NCBI RefSeq assembly: GCF_008831285.2
Contig: NC_045143.1
Coordinates: 16,530,464-16,590,463 of the forward strand
Length of the DNA stretch: 60,000 bases
From: Nymphaea colorata
Lineage: Eukaryota > Streptophyta > Magnoliopsida > Nymphaeales > Nymphaeaceae
Direction of reading: 5' to 3'
The notes beneath the pieces were generated by a model, which was given only the letters and a program-made list of their open reading frames with translations, searched no databases and was not told where the DNA came from. The position numbers and the translations under genes were made by a program. This document shows, one piece after another, positions 11,501 to 22,990 of the stretch; the stretch's first letter is position 1, and every line of letters begins with the position of its first letter.

Positions 11501-13920
11501 AACTATAACCAAATTAAATCGGTCTACACTCTTTGCTGACTTGCTTAATTAAAATAAACATGTCCACTGTTTTCGGTTTTTACGTGCCACGATCTCCAAG
11601 GAATTGCTGTCTGTGCTGGCCAAGATAAGCCATGCTATGAGACTGACTGTGCCTAAGGGCCCAAACTGGGTGCGGTTGTACTCTGCCGGACCCCGCAGCC
11701 TTGCAGACCATAAAAGCTGGTGGCTTTGCGCCCATAGAGCATGTTTTATTCACATTCTCAGGATGCTGAGAACAAGATGCATGCTTGCACGCAAATAGTG
11801 GACATTAAACATATGTTGGTATTGTGTTGAAATAAGCAAACTATTCGCTCAAAAAAGAAACTTCCATTAGCTCAGCTCACTCTTATCATATTATATATTG
11901 GATTCGGACCAAAACATGCCGTTTTAACAAGCCAAGGTGGCCAATTGGCCGAGAAGACGTTCATATTGTCCTTTAGTTTTCCTTTTTTCATTTTTCAAGC
12001 CAGCCTTCTTTTTGCATTGGTCCTGAAGAAGTTAAGAAGTTCTAATATTATATCCCCTTCCTTCAATATACAAAGTTGTGTTATATATAGCTAGATGTTG
12101 TATGCATTGTCGGATGGCTAAAAATTAATTAATGCCCAAAGTACTATAGTATAAACTATTACTAATTGAAAGCGCTATGAACCGTTGTTGATGTTATGGT
12201 TGCACCCACTGTTTTTAATGTTTTAGCCACCAGACGGCATCCCGCATCCGGCAGATTTGGCAAACAAAAAGAAGGTGAAACAAATTTTATTTGCACAAAA
12301 CGCTAAGCCTTAGCATTCCACTTTAGGTGGGGAGATGAAAGAATACAAAACAAATGTTAAATAATAATAATAATAAGAGAATGTTTCATTAATTTGCTCC
12401 AAAGAATAAAAGAGCCAAATTGTTCGTGCATTTATTCTCTATTCCTTCTTGCCTCCCCTAAAATGGAATTTCTTATTTTTGTTCTACGCAGCTTGGTGCA
12501 AATAATAAAACTTGTTTCATGTTCTTTCTGTTTGCCAATGACTTTTAAGTCTTATGGTTCCTTTTTGGTATATATTTTATCATATCCTCAGATTGCAACT
12601 TAGTGCTAAATCCAATTGCAGGTCAGTTGGATATGTTACCACCTTCTGGATATTAAATTGTATTTTTGAAAGACCATATCTTGGATTTCCCTCACCAAAT
12701 CTCGATTGATTAAAGTCCCACAAAGGATAACGGAGGTAAGTTGCTTATAAAAAAATTCTGTGTAGCTGAGTTGCGTCGGCACCGTCCCATAGTACTTGAT
12801 GTAAGAAGTCAAAGCGGAACACTACGTACCCCCCTCTGATTTTTCCTTTTCCAAAGCCTGTAATTGTTATTTTCTAGGGTTGGTGGTGAAGCATTCAATC
12901 TGCTAACCTGGAAAATTTTTCTTACACATGAAAGCAGGCCAGCTTTTCCTCTGTCGATAAAGAATTTCCTCACATTTGCAAAAATCTGCTGCATTTTCTC
13001 AAGGGAAATTGACCAAAGGAAGACGATTTTTTTCTGTGGATGTGAAAATTTAACTGTGAACAACATTTCTCCATCCTAATCATAAGTTGATTTAGATCGG
13101 ATCCATCCAAGAAAATTTGTTGGTATAGTTGGTCGGGTTGATGGGCAGGTAGAAAACCTGTCATCAATTTAATTCCCATGGGCACTAAGCCTCTGCTGGG
13201 CGCAATCTCTCTCACACGCACTAGAAAGAAGCCTTTCATTACAAGATCTTATTCTTTTGAAGAGTTTGACAAGGGCCTTCCTTTTTCCTTGCTCTATCTT
13301 GCATGAGTACAACTGGTCAACTATAGAATGAAACTTGAATACTTTACGAAAACACAACTTTTGAAGGAGGGAACAAATCGAAAGATCTTGGTGTTTGAAT
13401 ATTTCACGTTTAGCCATTTGAATTAAACAGAAAAAATGGATTTTTTTTTTTCAAGTATCAATGTCTTTTTGTTATATCACTGAAAGTTAAGCTCCATTCC
13501 AATAAAAACCTTGTAAGACTTAAGTTGCTTGCCAAAAGTATGCAATTGATTTGAGTCCACGACAGTTCAGATCCCGGTAAATTAACAAACTCCGGCACAC
13601 CCATTTCTTGATCGTCTTAGATATGCAAGCATTGCACCACTATAGAAGAATCGGGACTTTAGCATGCAACGGCCTGCTTTCAATTACGAAATGTTGGCCT
13701 CGTTGCTTGGTGGAATTAAATGATTGGCTGGACAGTGGAGTTGATCTACAGCATTATAAGAGCAGCCTCTCCCATCCATTATAACTTCCATTGTAAGCAG
13801 CATGTCATGGTCCACATCCTCAAACCTTCACAAGTCAGGGATAGTGGGGCTTTTTGGAGAGAACAATAAAAGAGAAAAGAAAAGCTATAATAAATATTCA
13901 CTGAATTTATGAAAAGCAGA
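8582..13920. other. Intergenic, no recognisable gene
   Basis: This 5.3-kb tract separates the hAT-like element from the transporter array. It contains homopolymer runs (for example a T run near 9569), a short (AAT)n at about 12360-12375, and several 60-90 codon ORFs with no motif that I can place. A somewhat GC-richer patch at about 11600-11760 has no coding signature that I trust. Confidence 0.5.
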
Positions 13921-13931
13921 GAATAGACCCT

Positions 13932-13940
13932 TATAAATAG
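13932..13940 (+). promoter_or_regulatory. TATA box of NPF copy A
   Basis: TATAAATAG lies 82 bp before the first ATG of NPF copy A, leaving room for a short leader starting near 13965 without an intron. Copies B and C instead appear to have leader introns. Assigned by motif and position. Confidence 0.55.
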
Positions 13941-14021
13941 AGGACCTACACCACATTGCATTCCAAGTGCCTAAAAATAGCAATTTCATCCTCAGCAAGC
14001 TGCTATCTTACATCCTCAGCC

Positions 14022-17000
14022 ATGGAACTTGGTGGTGAAGGTGATGAGAAGAAATGGATTCATGACTCATCTGTTGATTACAAGGGGAGGGTTCCTCTCA
14101 GGACCTCAACTGGGGGATGGAGGGCTTCCCTCTTTGTAATTGGTACATATTCTCATCTTAGTCAAGCTTCTCTGTTTTCTTCTTAAACTTTGCAGTACTG
14201 GCGCGCTTTGTTGATCCTTCTTCTGCTGCTTCTCTACTGAAAAGGAATCGAATTCGCCGAAAGGCTGAGTTACTATGGAATAGCTTCCAACCTTATTATG
14301 TACCTGACAACGGTACTTCAACAAGATTTGAAAACATCAGCGAAGAACGTGAATGACTGGTTAGGGGTGACCGCTGTGTCGCCCCTTCTTGGTGGGTTTC
14401 TTGCTGATGCATACATAGGCAGATTCTGGATGGTCGTGATATCTTCCTTAATATACCTAATGGTAATCTTCCCTCTCACTTCACATATGTTCTCTGCATA
14501 TGAACCTCTCATGTGTTTAGAATAGAGAACAAAGTTATTTCATCTCATAAACTGAAGTTTTTGCTGTCGCAAGTTCAACATCACATAGGCACTAGTACTA
14601 GTTCCTGAAAACTTTTACCACATGGCTCTATCTTTTTTCATTTCAATACTTCATACTTCCGGAAAAGACACCTGTTTATGTTCCATGGTGTTTGTGGAAA
14701 CAGGGACTATGCCTACTGACCTTATCGGAGTTCGTGCCGTCCCTCAAGCCACCAACATGCAGCACTTCTGCGCACATATGCAACAGGTCCAAAAGGCCAC
14801 ATGAGAACGCCTTCTTCCTGGCACTGTACCTCATCTCCCTGGGCACAGGCGGCCACAAGCCTTCACTGGAGAGCTTTGGTGCTGATCAGTTCGATGATGA
14901 CGACGATGGTGAAAGGAAGAAGAAGACCTCTTTCTTCAACTGGTGGTATTGTGGCCTCTGTTCTGGCGCCATGCTCGGGGTGACCCTGATAGTCTATATA
15001 CAGGACAATGTCGGTTGGGGTGCTGGCTTTGTTGCCCTTACTGCTGTGAAGGCTGTAGCCATTGTCATCTTGATAATTGGGGTGCCCTTTTATAGATATA
15101 GGGTACCCAAAGGGAGCCCACTGATCCCCATGTTGCAGGTATTGACTGCAGCCATAGTCAAGAGGGATCTGACCTGCCCTTCTGACCCTTCTCAGCTCTA
15201 TGAATTGGTGGCACCAGGGAGGAGGCGTTTGCATCACACTCAGAGGATGAGGTAAGCTTCTGTAGAAATCATTTACTTTGTCTTTGCATAGTGCTTTCCA
15301 CAGGGATTCCATCCTAGATGCTTTTATGAGATCGTTAAGGAAGCTGGACACAGTGGGGATCTAGGTGATACTGAAACTACGGACGCAGTTTCTCGTTTAG
15401 GACTCAATTTTTCTGCTATAAAATGAAGAAGAAAAGGTGCTCATTTTCTGGTCTGCAACACCACTAACATGAAATGGTTTCCCCACAATCTAATCCGACC
15501 CCATTTGGTTCAGTCATATCCACCTAACCTGCACCAGTCCAAAACTCATTGGGATCCTCTATAAACAGTAGATGCAGCCTGTGGTCGGTGGGTTTCAGTG
15601 GGTTGAGTCTGGCCAACTGATTAACATATTAGGCCGGTTCTAGTACAATCATACCGGGTCTAGGCTGAGCCTAGCTAGTTCATTCTAAGCTCGCATCCCA
15701 AATAATTAAGAATAAAACTGACTGGCCATCCCACTAGTTAAGAATAAAACAGACAGCCAGTCAGAACAGAACCTAATAGCTTTAACTACATTATTTATCG
15801 CATGTGTAATCTAACCTCGTAGATATGAATTTAAAATTGACTTAGTAAGAAATATATATCAACTCAACCATCTTCCATGTTTATATGTGTTACGTCGACG
15901 AAAAAGAAAAATCAATGACTTGTAATGCCAAAAAACCCGAGGGTAAAGACCAGTTTGAAGCAAGGTATGTTTTGTAATAAAATTAAGCAGTGATAAACAC
16001 ATTAAGCGAAATCATGTTCAAATTGAGTTAAAATATACCTAAGCATGTTAGTTGAGGTGCTTAGTTCACGGTTCCAATTGGAACCCATTCATTGCCTCGA
16101 CTCAATCAAAATGTAGCTGTATTCCTTGTGCCTCAATGATCTCCACATATGCTTCCAGAATAGGGAAAGCTCACAACGACTGCTCACTGTTTTGTGACCA
16201 AAGGGAAAAGGAAAAGGGAAATTGTTCTTTCCCACCCAATGATCGATGATCGTCAAATCCCATGATGGCATCATCTTTCTCTGTTGTTCTTTTCTTTTTC
16301 CCGAGATCCTTTCGGCCGAGAAAGGGGACGAAAAGCCGAGAAACAAGAGTGAAACGAGGTGGTCCAGAATTAAGTGATCTTGTCATATCACCTGATTCTC
16401 TGCTGTGCGAGGCGGATGGCCAACTGGGCCACCTTTTATCCTTGAGCCGAATCTATGATTTGCCAAAATCATCCCCGGAGGAATTGCTCTGACTTTAACT
16501 GTTGGAGATCTTCTTTCCCCAAAGGGAAAACTTTAAGTCAGATCAATGGCCACTACAGTGGTTGCCGGCCGGCGGCACGAGACCACTTTTATGATGAGTG
16601 CGTTAGTTAGACAGACCTGTAGATCTTTACTTTGCCAGTGCTCTTATGTCTTCAAAAGTAAAAAAAGATCCAGTCTACATTAAAGAAGGCAGGAAAATGG
16701 CTCAAGGGCCTCTGGCCTAATCGCTTGCCATGCCATGTCTTGTCCTTGCAGTCTCCCTCAAAATGCAACGTTGGTGCTGATGAAATAAAAAAGGTACCAA
16801 GTCACGTTGGAAGGATGAGTTTTTTCTTTTTCAAATTAGCATCTTGAACTGATAAGAGATGATACTACACTTGATCTTAGCCAAAAGGTTGAGTAAAGTG
16901 TATTCAATTATCATCTTGATGGCATGGCAACAAGATTGCCATAAACAACCAAAAAGTAGTAAAATAAACTTTTTACTTTTCAATTATTCGATCGTCCTCT

Positions 17001-17948
17001 TGATCTCATATTACAGTCGTAAACAATCAAAATTGCTTGATTTATTAATCTCACGAGACGATTCCTATTCCCAATTCCAGGTTTCTCGACAAGGCTGCTA
17101 TAATTCCTGAAGAACCATGTGGCAACTCGGCGGCGGCGAGCCACAAGCAGCAGAATCCATGGCGCCTGGCAACCGTAACGCAGGTAGAAGAGACGAAGCA
17201 GCTGCTGTCCATGGTCCCCATCTGGCTTTCCAACCTAATCTTCGGCGTCAGCGTCGTTCAGGGCCAGACCTTCTTCATCAAGCAAGGCTCCGTCATGAAC
17301 CGCTCAATAACCCCCAACTTCAGCATCCCGCCGGCCTCTCTCCTCGCCCTCGCTGCGCTCTCCATGGCGGTATTCGTCTCCATATACGACCGCCTCCTCG
17401 TCCCCGCCCTCCGCTGCCTCACCGGCAACGACCGAGGCATCACCATCCTCCAAAGAATCGGCATCGGAATGGCCTTCTCCGTGGCTTGCCTGGCCTCCGC
17501 CGCCACGGTCGAGAAGAAGCGAAGGGATTCTCCCCTCCCCATCAGCGTCTTTTGGCTTGCTCCCCAATTCACCCTCTTGGGGATCTCCGACGTCTTCACA
17601 CTGGTGGGCCTCCAAGAGTACTTCTACGATCAGGTGCCTGACAACATGAGGAGCCTTGGCATCGCCTTCTACCTCAGCGTGATCGGCGCGGCGAGCTTCT
17701 TGAGCAGTTTCATCATAAGTGTTGTGGACTCCATGACCAGCAGGGGAGGGGCGAGCTGGTTCGCCAAGGATCTGAACCACAGCAGACTCGATTACTTCTA
17801 CTGGCTGCTGGCCGTGCTGAGCGGGATCAACCTGTGCGTCTATGTGTGCGTGGCGAGGAAGTATTCTTACAAGAGCGTGGACAAGGGTCACAAGTGGCGG
17901 GACTCGCTCGATGACGCCACCGGCGATGAGTTGAAGCTCATGCCCTGA
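14022..17948 (+). CDS. NPF5.6-like: NRT1/PTR family transporter, copy A (NPF5.6/5.7-like), 584 aa
   Basis: Four exons: 14022-14142, 14245-14462, 14704-15251, 17081-17948 (1755 nt including TGA). All introns are GT-AG and the frame closes exactly. The product is a 12-TM proton-coupled peptide/nitrate-type transporter of the major facilitator superfamily. The proton-coupling motif ExxER is at residues 43-47 (EFAER). Later come GGHKPSLESFGADQFDD and FNWWY, the charged central loop, and C-terminal motifs GITILQRIG, LVGLQEYFYDQVP and SLGIAFYLSV. These match Arabidopsis NPF5.6/5.7 as I remember them. Localisation and substrate cannot be read from the sequence; relatives are membrane transporters of diverse small solutes. 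It is the first of three same-strand copies and the most divergent, with SYYG and ADAYIGRFWMV where B and C have CYFG and DSYTG.FRM. Its 1829-nt third intron holds a U2 snRNA fragment and repeat-like sequence around 15480-15700. Confidence 0.93.
16836..16903 (-). pseudogene. Truncated U2 snRNA-like sequence inside NPF-A intron 3, antisense
   Basis: Read on the minus strand, the segment resembles the 5' domain of U2 snRNA. It opens with ATAC-like sequence and has a 28-nt block (16888-16861) identical to the conserved U2 core as I remember it, including GGCTAAGATCAAGTGTAGTA. That block contains the GUAGUA branch-site recognition element. It then passes into CTTATCAG and decays. Near the 5' end there are two 1-nt insertions and GG-to-AA changes. 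The 3' half of U2 (stems III and IV) and the upstream plant snRNA promoter elements were not seen. It is most likely a truncated retro-copied or duplicated pseudogene rather than a working snRNA. Confidence 0.75.
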
Positions 17949-18146
17949 ATTTTTTCAGTTAGCGTCGGTGAGTCTGATGGCGCCGGTATTCGCCACAAAG
18001 TTGCGATCGTCGAGTTGTTCCATTTTGTTAACTTCCTTGCATTGTTTGTCAACACGGCCGTGATCAAGAGATGAGAAAATAATAAAAGAAGAAAAAGGAG
18101 GAGATCACTTTGCACCGGCCAATTACCATCTCTCGTATGAGCGAAA

Positions 18147-18230
18147 CACGTGAATTGAAAACACTTAGGACAGTGACGTGGGACGCGCTGTGGAGACGTG
18201 GGTTCCGCCTCTCATGCTCTATTATAAAGT
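18147..18230 (+). promoter_or_regulatory. Promoter-like cluster: G-box, two GACGTG motifs and a TATA box
   Basis: CACGTG (18147-18152), GACGTG (18175-18180) and GACGTG (18195-18200) are followed 23 bp later by TATAAAG (18224-18230). This is the arrangement of an ABRE/G-box-driven plant promoter pointing right. No convincing coding exon follows, so either a non-coding transcript, a relic or chance is possible. Confidence 0.3.
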
Positions 18231-19545
18231 GATGCTCAGCCGAACCAATCATGCTTTGCTTTGAATAGTGCGGTGAAAAGAAGAAAGAAATTGAAGAAAT
18301 ATGCGATGACAAATTTGACTCGGAATGTCATTGTGTTATGAATTTGACTATTATGGAGGTTTCTAAAATCTGACTTACTCTGTATTGGAGCGATATATAA
18401 ATCTATCTACAAAAGTTGTTTGCATAATTTCAACGTCTCCTCTCCACTCTATTTGAAGTTCGAACGATGTGTTGAAAAGAGGAGGGCAAAGGAATGAAGT
18501 GCGTTGAGTTGTTTGGAAGGATCATGAGATGGTGGGACTCCATGTCTTGCTTGAACCATGTGATAGCAAAACACGCACTGACCCCAACAAATGCGTGTGG
18601 AAGCTTAATTATTGGCAACGTGTGCACCGGGGGCTCCTCCATAGAGTGAGTAAGTCAGTGGGGGGTTTTTGGACATCATCTTTGCTTGCGATTGTCATCC
18701 AATGTCAACCCATTTCATTGTCGTCGTTTTCATCATCATCCGTTGCATCGACTACTAGTTTCCACAACCACCAGATTGCCCACAAAGCATAATCTCTACC
18801 TACCAAGTGATTGGTAGCACAGCTACCAAGGAGGATTAGGTGGCGTGTCATAGTCACGTCTTCTATGCAAATCAAATTTTAGAGAGTGCTATCTTGAAGA
18901 ATGCTGAGCTTGTATTCTATACCCAAATCTAAACAGGCATTAAATCCAAATAAATAAATGTATCAAGAGCCAATGAGACCAAAGTGCCCAACAAACCTGC
19001 AAAAATTATTATATGTAATTGGCACACAATATAAATATACTTTTCTGATTTCTTAACGAAAAGGTTAATGCTATATAAGGATAGCATGCATTTATTATTC
19101 CTGAGGCCAAATTGGCAGGTGTACTGTTTCCGGTCTTTTCTCTCCAACGGTTGACATATTCGAGATAGCATATATGTCAACATAATTTCGTTTTAACAAT
19201 TTCGTCTTAATTCCTGCATTATTACATTTAGCATGCGTTATCAATGGAATTCTTAAAATTTCTGGCGATTATGCCCTTCTCAAATTTATCTCTTTGTTCG
19301 AATTTCATTCAAAACGAGAACGAGGGTGGCATATAGAGCTTAGCAAGATTCTTGTAATTAAAAGTAATGGGCCAGCAAAATGTAATTTCTCTTTCTCTTT
19401 CTCTTTCTCTTTCCCCTTCTTCTTTCAAGAAAAGCGAGTGAGATGGATGTGGCACATCTGGTTGGCTGGTTCAGGATAACATAATCTTTCGAGGTTTGTG
19501 TTATGATAAATTATTTGACGAATTCAAGAGTAGAGATAAGAATTT

Positions 19546-19735
19546 TTTTTGTTGTAGGGGTTGAATTATAGTTTTAAAATTTTAATAAATTGGGTTGGAA
19601 TATGATTTTTCAAATTTTTTATATACTCGAAATTAAGATTTTTAAGTTTATATGTAAATTTTTTATTTTTAAAAAACATTTGAAGAGAGACCATAGCTCC
19701 TACCAACCCCTTGCCTCCTTCCCCAAAATGTTTGT
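19546..19735 (+). repeat. AT-rich dispersed repeat, copy 1
   Basis: An AT-rich body with TTAAGTTTATATGTAAATTTTT-like sequence is followed by GAAGAGAGACCATAGCTCC and ACCCCTTGCC. The same body-and-tail arrangement recurs at 24595-24785 and, inverted, near 58950-59110. No coding capacity; class not determined. Confidence 0.45.
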
Positions 19736-20544
19736 TGTTCATTGTGGGAGATACTCTCACAGGTAAAGTTGACTTTTTTGTTTCTGCGATGAGGTTCTCT
19801 CTCTTTCTTTCTCTCTCATCTTTTTCTTGCTAGCCACATCAACACTTTTGACCACTTACAGCGCCTCGACATCAGTTTGGCTAATCAGTGTCCCCTCTGT
19901 TTTGTCGCGCTCACAGTTGGTTTTTTTTTTGTTTCCGTGTGATGAGGTTCTCTCTTTCTCTACATAGATACAGGTTGTTCCCCCATTGGCGGTTTCCTAA
20001 TACTTTAAAAAAAAAAAACTTTGAAAGTGTTAGAGACAGCAAATCGTGATTATTCTTAACCATATATTTTCCTTGAAGCTTCCATCATTTCGACCATAAT
20101 TTCGGAAGCCGCACCTCACGTTGCTTTATTTCGTAAATACGGGAGAATTGTCCAACAATAGCTTCCAATTAAGCATGTTACAATGGGAGACATAAAAGAT
20201 TGTACATTTGATATCTTCCTCTTAATAAAACAGCAAAAAGAATTACCACCAACCAAAGGAAAAACTTAGTCCTCCATGGCTCGGCTCCGAAGTGCAGAGC
20301 ACCCGTAGGAAATACAGAAACGTGAAACCCCTTTCTGGTGCTGTGCAAAAAGATGAGGCCTTCGATGGAAAAAACGGCTGTACTTAACAGTCCGGGCGTC
20401 ATAAGCTAGATTCCACCTCACGTCAGATGTCCAAGGGCCCCACCCGCGGGAGATGTACGGTGCCGGTTGACTACGACCGATGGATTCGTTACCAGGCCGT
20501 TGGCAGGGTCACAAATAAAAAGCCCCCTCGGCCACAGCTCCTCC

Positions 20545-20819
20545 ACACGGTTTCTCCTCTCTTACCTTCTCCGGCAGCCGGTGTCTCAGTGTTCCGACGA
20601 CTCTGTAAGCTTTCTCCTCTTCTTTTAGGAATATGGGTTTTTTCTTTTAACATTCATGCAGTTGTGAGAGAGAGACAGAGATATGTTTAGTGCAATACCT
20701 AGGGAAGATTTTGCAATTTCAAACTGTCCATGCGACGGGGACTTAATTCCTATGTTCAAATAAGATAACTTCATTTCTGATGATTCCGAATCTTATCCTC
20801 ATTATCGATACTGAAGGCG
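20545..20819 (+). other. Leader exon and probable leader intron of NPF copy B
   Basis: A CT-rich leader follows a weak TATA-like AAATAAAA near 20513. A donor GTAAGC at 20605 and an acceptor AG at 20815-20816 would remove 212 nt and leave only three leader bases before the ATG at 20820. Donor strength and the matching arrangement in copy C support it; the pyrimidine tract is weak. Confidence 0.45.
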
Positions 20820-22990
20820 ATGGAGATCGGAGGGGAAGTAGGTGCACACAACAGGGAGGTTGAAGATGGGTCTGTAGATTATAAGGGAAGGGTTCCTCTC
20901 AGGGCAACCACCGGGGGTTGGAAGGCTTCTCTCTTCATCATAGGTACTCAGTTGGTAGCCCCAAATTTACTTACTCTTGTCTTCCGTCTCGTGTTTTCTT
21001 ATTTTCTTTCCCTGACCTCCTCTCCATTATATTCTGTATTTCGAAGCGTTGGAGTTCGGGGAGAGGCTTTGCTACTTCGGCATCGTCTCAAACCTTTTCA
21101 TGTATCTCATGACTGTGCTCCACCAAGACGTGAAAACAGCAGCTAAGAACGTGAATGAATTTGTTGGAGTGAGCACAGTTGTGCCTCTGATTGGGGGCTT
21201 CTTAGCCGATTCTTACACCGGTAGTTTCCGGATGGTCGTCTTATCCTCCTCACTCTACCAAATAGTATGTACTTCCAATCTCACACCCATATATATATAT
21301 ATATAGATATATATACACACACACACATGTAACCTTGGAATCTTATGTTTGATTAATTGCGATGACTGGAACAGGGTCTGATGCTTCTAGCCGCATCACA
21401 GCTGCTGCCACTCTTAAAGCCACCAGCATGCGTGGGCGATTCATGCAGCGGATCCCTTGGGCTCCACAAGACTGTGTTCTTCGTAGCACTGTACCTCATC
21501 TCCGTGGCGTCAGGAGTGCATAAACCCTCACTAGAAAGCTTTGGTGCAGACCAGTTTGATGAGACTGATCATGGTGAGAGGAGGAAGAAGACGTCCTTCT
21601 TCAACTGGTGGTTCTTCGGAGCATGCAGTGGAACCCTTCTCGGCGTCTCTGCCTTCGTCTACGTAACTGAACACCTTGGTTGGGGCGTAGGATTTGCTGT
21701 GCTCGCCGTCGTCTTGGCCATAGTCTTTCTGTCTTTGCTCATTGGAACACCCTACTATAGGTACAAGGTGCCTCGCGGGAGCCCATTGACTCCCATGCTG
21801 CAGGTCTTTGTCGCAGCCATGGCTAAAAAGAAGCTGCCCCTTCCTTCTGACCCTTCACAGCTCTATGACCCGGTGGTACCAGGGAGGAGACGCGTTTCTC
21901 ACACATCCAGGATGAGGTATCAGATCACCAACATGAACTTGGTTTGTGTTTTTGATGTTTCATGCAACATGTATTAAAGACCAACCAAGCTAGATATTGA
22001 ATTTACTGACAAACATGGAATCAGATACGCAACACTAGACAAGATCTGTGTGGTAATTAATGGAGATGAACCCTACACTAAACTAGGCTTGTAATTTGCA
22101 GGTTCCTTGACAAGGCTGCAATCATAGACCAAGTTGAACCACAAGAAGGAAGCAAGAAGATGACCGGCCAGAATCCGACCAGTGAATATTGCCGCCACCC
22201 ATGGAGGCTGGCGACAGTGACACAGGTGGAGGAGACCAAGCAGCTGGTATCTATCATTCCCATCTGGTCCGCGGCTCTCATGTACGGTATCTGCATCGCT
22301 CAAAGCGACACCTTCTTCATCAAGCAGGGCTCTGTCATGGACAGGCATATAACCCCCAGCATCGAGATCCCCGCCGGCGCCATCCTCACCATCTCCACGC
22401 TCTCCATGGTCATCTTCGTCGGCTTATATGACCGGCTAGTTGTCCCAGCCCTCCGGCGATTCACCGGCAACGAGAGGGGCATCACCATCCTCCAAAGAAT
22501 AGGCGTAGGCTTGTTCAGCTCCATCTCCTTCTTAGCCGCTACTGCAATTGTAGAAAAGAAACGCAAGGATTCTCCTGAACCCATCAGCTTCCTCTGGCTG
22601 TGCCCACAACTCGTCCTCATGGCCATCTGTGAAATCTTCACCTTCGTGGGCTTACAGGAATTCTTCTATGGCCAGGTGCCTGAGAACATGAAGAGCCTGG
22701 GGATGGGTATCTACCTAAGCGTGTTTGGCGTTTCGAGCTTGCTTAGCAGCATGTTGATTTCCATCGTCGATTTCTTAACCTCTAGAGGAGGGAACAGCAG
22801 CTGGTTTCAAGAAGATCTTAACAAGAGCAAGATCGACTACTTCTTCTGGTTGTTGGCAGCGATGAGCATCGTGAATTTCTGTTTCTTCGTCTGCTTGGCC
22901 AGAAGGTACAGTTACAAGCCCGTGAAGGGGCTTCGAACCGAAGCAGTTGTTGATCTCCGGGATGGCGATCACGAAATGAGCTCAGACTAA
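20820..22990 (+). CDS. NPF5.6-like: NRT1/PTR family transporter, copy B (NPF5.6/5.7-like), 590 aa
   Basis: Four exons: 20820-20943, 21047-21264, 21375-21916, 22102-22990 (1773 nt including TAA), all GT-AG and in frame. Exon 2 is 218 nt, as in copies A and C, and exon 3 is 542 nt, as in C. The product is a 12-TM proton-coupled transporter of the NPF branch of the major facilitator superfamily. ExxER lies at residues 44-48 (EFGER), followed by HKPSLESFGADQFDE, SFFNWWFFGACSG, PWRLATVTQVEETKQL, DTFFIKQGSVMDRH and FVGLQEFFYGQVP. The N-terminus MEIGGE fixes the start, since the same residues occur in copy C. Intron 2 has a (TA)n/(CA)n microsatellite (about 21290-21330). No frameshift or stop interrupts it, so it looks functional. 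Substrate unknown. Confidence 0.93.

Larger units (their letters stand above)
17949..20520. other. Spacer between NPF copies A and B
   Basis: This contains the 3' flank of copy A (AATAATAAA near 18077 could serve in polyadenylation), a promoter-like ACGT/TATA cluster at 18147-18230 with no recognised gene behind it, a (CTCTTT)n-type tract near 19390-19415, and an AT-rich repeat at 19546-19735. ORFs such as 18529-18792 show no family motif. Confidence 0.5.

Noticed and set aside
17304-17891. Minus-strand ORF of 195 codons opposite NPF copy A exon 4
   Set aside because: It is an antisense shadow of a GC-rich coding exon. The sense frame carries the NPF motifs and spliced continuity.
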